From positions 1-44,489 of the forward strand of contig JAOZRW010000017.1 in NCBI GenBank assembly GCA_029939995.1: a stretch of 44,489 nt of DNA, written 5' to 3'. The number at the start of each line of letters is the position of its first letter. The first letter of the stretch is position 1. The DNA is from Acidimicrobiia bacterium (GTDB taxonomy: Bacteria > Actinomycetota > Acidimicrobiia > Spongiisociales > UBA5794). Position numbers and translations under genes: made by a program. The notes beneath the pieces were generated by a model, which made no database searches, had not been told where the DNA came from, and saw only the letters and a program-made list of their open reading frames with translations. Below, piece by piece: positions 42,369-44,489 of this stretch.

Positions 42369-42464
42369 AGCTCTCCGCATCAAAACCCATATGTACAAAG
42401 GATCTGCCGGGGCAAATAGAGAACATGGACCCTATCGCGAAGCCGACACCCTGTCGGCCCGCCC

Positions 42465-42585
42465 CGAACCCAGGGTTCTCTGCGCCCTATGTGACGTCTC
42501 CAGCCCGCGGAATGTAGAGAGAGTCGAGGAGACGGCGAACCGCGGGCCCGGGACGTCATATACGGGGTCACGAACCCAGGGTTCG
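42465..42585. repeat. Palindromic intergenic element, copy B
   Basis: Left arm 42465-42510 and right arm 42540-42585 (about 35 of 46 positions pair) around a 29-nt centre. The left arm matches copy A (15596) with two A-to-G differences, and homology begins at the shared CGCC just outside. The centres differ apart from AATG at the left edge and GAA at the right. It lies about 10 bp beyond the 3' end of the tRNA gene and could end its transcript. Confidence 0.75.
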
Positions 42586-42595
42586 TGACGGGAGG

Positions 42596-42670
42596 TGGTG
42601 CCCCAGGCAGGAATCGAACCTGCGCTCCCGGCTCCGGAGGCCGGTGCTCTATCCCCTGAGCTACTGGGGC
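42596..42670 (-). tRNA. tRNA-Arg, anticodon CCG
   Basis: 75 nt with CCA encoded. Acceptor GCCCCAG/CTGGGGC, D-arm GCTC..GAGC, anticodon stem CCGGC/GCCGG with loop CTCCGGA, and T-arm GCAGG-TTCGATT-CCTGC are all intact. It reads CGG codons, which are frequent in high-GC genes. TACAAT at 42686-42681 is its -10 box. It is divergent from argS. Confidence 0.95.
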
Positions 42671-42680
42671 GCACTCAACG

Positions 42681-42686
42681 ATTGTA
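42681..42686 (-). promoter_or_regulatory. -10 box TACAAT of the tRNA-Arg gene
   Basis: On the minus strand TACAAT ends 10 nt before the mature tRNA 5' end, the usual distance for a tRNA promoter. TACCCT (42685-42690) and TAACCT (42694-42699) on the plus strand are candidate -10 boxes for argS. Confidence 0.5.
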
Positions 42687-42724
42687 CCCTGCGTAACCTC
42701 ACAACTCCCCGGCCGGATTGGACC

Positions 42725-44489
42725 ATGTCTCTTCTCTCAGATCTCTCCCAGCGATTCGGCGACGCGTTCGCCGCCGTCGGCGTCGAACGGTCGGCGGGTC
42801 TCGTCGTCCCGTCGCAGCGACCCGAGCTCGCCCAGTACCAGTGCAACGGCGCTCTCGGCGCGGCGAAGAGGATGGGGCGGAACCCTCGCGACCTGGCCCA
42901 GGACGTCATCGACGCCCTCGACGACCGGTCGATGTTCGACCAGTTGGACATCGCCGGCCCCGGATTCATCAACATCACCGTGACCGACGCCCATCTGGCC
43001 TCATACGCCGAGAACATGGAACGCGACGACCGCCTCGGGCTCGCCGAACCGGACCCCCGGCACAAGGTGATCGTCGACTACGGCGGCCCGAACATGTCCA
43101 AGTCGATGCACGTCGGCCATCTCCGGGCGTCGATCATCGGCGAGAGCCTCAAACGGCTCTTCCGCCTCGCCGGGCATGACGTCGCAGGCGACATCCACAT
43201 GGGCGACTGGGGCATGCCGATCGGGCAGCTCATCATCGAACTCGAACGGCGACGGCCCGACCTCCCGTACTTCGACGCCGACTTCACCGGCCCGTACCCG
43301 GAGGAGTCGCCGGTGACGCTCGACGACCTCTCCGAGATGTACCCGATCGTCGTCGAGCGATGCAAGAACGATCCGGACGAAGCGGAGCGGGCCCGTCGAG
43401 CCACGTTCGATCTCCAGAACGGGCGACCCGGATACCTGGCGCTCTGGCGCCACTATCGCAACGTGTCCGTCGCCGAGCAGAAGAAGGACTTCGAAAGGCT
43501 CGGCGTCGAGTTCGACCTGTGGCGCGGGGAGAGCACCGTTCACGAGCGACTCGCACCGCTCGTCGATCGGCTCCTGAACGACGACGGCCTCGCCCGCGAG
43601 TCGGACGGCGCCATCATCGTCGACGTCGAACGGCCCGACGACAAGAAGGAGATGCCGCCGCTGCTGCTCACCCGGTCCGACGGCTCTTACCTCTACTCGA
43701 CGACCGACCTGGCGACGCTCGAGCAGCGGGTCGAGGAGGGATACGACCTCATCCTCTACGTCGTCGACGCACGCCAGGCGCTGCACTTCGAACAGGTCTT
43801 CCGGGCCGCCCGCATCTCCGGGATCGCCCCCGACACCGTCGGCCTGGAGCACATCGCGTTCGGGACGGTGAACGGACCGGACGGAACACCGTTCAAGACC
43901 CGCGAGGGCGGAGTGCTGCGCCTCGCCGACCTGATGAAGATCGTTACCGATGCCGCGAGAGCCCGGCTCGACGAAGCCGAGATCGCTCAGGACTATCCAC
44001 CCGAGGAGCGCGAGAGGATCGCCCGACAGGTCGGTCTCGGCGCGTTGAAGTTCGGCGACCTGTCCAACCACCGGACGTCGAATTACGTCTTCGACCTCGA
44101 CCGGTTCACGTCGTTCGAAGGCAAGACCGGCCCGTACCTGCAGTACGGGGCGGTGCGGATCAAGTCGATCCTGCGCCGTGCGGGCGAAGCCGGCATCGAA
44201 CCCGGCCCGATCGTGGCCCCGACCGTCGACCAGGAACGGGGACTCATCCTGCGCCTCCTGCGCTTCCCCGAGGTGATCGGCCGCACCGTCGACGTTCGAG
44301 CCCCGAACGTGCTCACCGAGTACGCATACGAGGTGGCGACCGACTTCAACCGCTTCTACGAGGCGTGCCACATCCTGCGCGAGGAGGACCCGGAGCGGCA
44401 GGCTTCCTGGCTGTCCCTCGTCGATCTGACGCTGAGCGTCCTCACGACCTCGTTGGAGACACTCGGAATCGAAGTGCCGGACAGGATGT
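42725..44489 (+). CDS. argS: Arginyl-tRNA synthetase, 3' end cut by the window
   Basis: Charges tRNA-Arg. The 588 codons present include the N-terminal additional domain (MSLLSDLSQRFGDAFAAVGV, PGFINITVTD), the class I signature VDYGGPNMSKSMHVGHLRAS with HVGH, HMGDWGMPIGQLIIEL, YSTTDLATLEQR and VVDARQALHFEQVF. FGTVNGPDGTPFKTREGGVLRL stands in place of a KMSK loop, as in many ArgRS, and the helical anticodon-binding domain is nearly complete (SFEGKTGPYLQYGAVRIKSI). Only the last residues (usually ending in xxxPxRM) fall outside; VPDRM is visible at the very end. ATG 42725 follows GGATTGG. It is divergent from tRNA-Arg(CCG), a fitting but probably chance neighbour. Confidence 0.95.
   Translation, partial: MSLLSDLSQRFGDAFAAVGVERSAGLVVPSQRPELAQYQCNGALGAAKRMGRNPRDLAQDVIDALDDRSMFDQLDIAGPGFINITVTDAHLASYAENMERDDRLGLAEPDPRHKVIVDYGGPNMSKSMHVGHLRASIIGESLKRLFRLAGHDVAGDIHMGDWGMPIGQLIIELERRRPDLPYFDADFTGPYPEESPVTLDDLSEMYPIVVERCKNDPDEAERARRATFDLQNGRPGYLALWRHYRNVSVAEQKKDFERLGVEFDLWRGESTVHERLAPLVDRLLNDDGLARESDGAIIVDVERPDDKKEMPPLLLTRSDGSYLYSTTDLATLEQRVEEGYDLILYVVDARQALHFEQVFRAARISGIAPDTVGLEHIAFGTVNGPDGTPFKTREGGVLRLADLMKIVTDAARARLDEAEIAQDYPPEERERIARQVGLGALKFGDLSNHRTSNYVFDLDRFTSFEGKTGPYLQYGAVRIKSILRRAGEAGIEPGPIVAPTVDQERGLILRLLRFPEVIGRTVDVRAPNVLTEYAYEVATDFNRFYEACHILREEDPERQASWLSLVDLTLSVLTTSLETLGIEVPDRM

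Noticed and set aside
42465-42670. Integration (att) site at the tRNA-Arg 3' end
   Set aside because: No repeat of the tRNA 3' part and no integrase are visible; the adjacent repeat is the palindromic element also found away from tRNA genes.

Overview
The window is a gene-dense, high-GC stretch (roughly two thirds G+C by eye) from an actinobacterium. WhiB, DUF3107, two LytR-CpsA-Psr (LCP) proteins, an actinobacterial-type Mrp and TANNNT -10 boxes placed 6-8 nt before start codons all point to Actinomycetota. The class cannot be fixed from sequence alone; a deep lineage such as Acidimicrobiia is plausible. Codon use looks uniform and I see no phage, plasmid, IS or CRISPR.

Layout. 1-12.8 kb: truncated glutamate formimidoyltransferase-cyclodeaminase (-); a very long pyruvate:ferredoxin-type oxidoreductase (+); two paralogous LCP proteins flanking a SatP-type acetate permease; DUF4282; a double CrcB fluoride channel with DUF190; DUF2461. 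12.8-19.6 kb: a minus-strand central-carbon and housekeeping run (HhH protein, rlmN, bcp, galU, tal, pgi) behind a cell-wall lytic transglycosylase-like protein. 19.8-23.0 kb: a secreted protein with a degenerate metalloprotease-like region, gamma-glutamyltransferase, and an unknown 210-aa protein. 23.0-26.7 kb: a possible signalling unit made of a sigma70-like promoter, a ~230-nt structured RNA, a 29-aa hydrophobic peptide, a hairpin over a Shine-Dalgarno site, two membrane HD-domain proteins and a DUF5317 protein. 26.8-34.7 kb: crotonase, TlpA-like lipoprotein, aconitase, M19 dipeptidase, an AhpD-like selenoprotein (in-frame TGA at the second redox Cys, followed by a SECIS-like hairpin), and an Fe-S-type regulator divergent from mrp. 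34.7-36.0 kb: DUF3107, whiB, YqeY. 36.1-42.2 kb: a four-gene minus-strand respiratory operon (octaheme tetrathionate-reductase-family cytochrome, 7-heme cytochrome fused to cytochrome b, two YeeE/YedE halves, the last with a Cys-less rhodanese domain and a SoxY-like GGGCG end). The window closes with tRNA-Arg(CCG) and a truncated argS.

Non-coding structure. Two GTAGAAA heptamer arrays with inverted TTTCTAC arms separate convergent genes. Two ~110-120 bp palindromic elements are near-identical in their left arms; one supplies the end of galU. Two TGTGAA-N4-TTCACA palindromes lie at the whiB and octaheme-cytochrome promoters. At least nine genes look leaderless.

How the genes fit together: POR, acn, pgi, tal, galU and satP serve carbon flow. 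The cytochrome operon would pass electrons from the quinone pool to a sulfur or nitrogen oxyanion while the YeeE proteins move reduced sulfur. The CRP/FNR-like palindromes suggest that this operon and whiB share control. The selenoprotein predicts that the genome carries selA, selB, selC and selD elsewhere.
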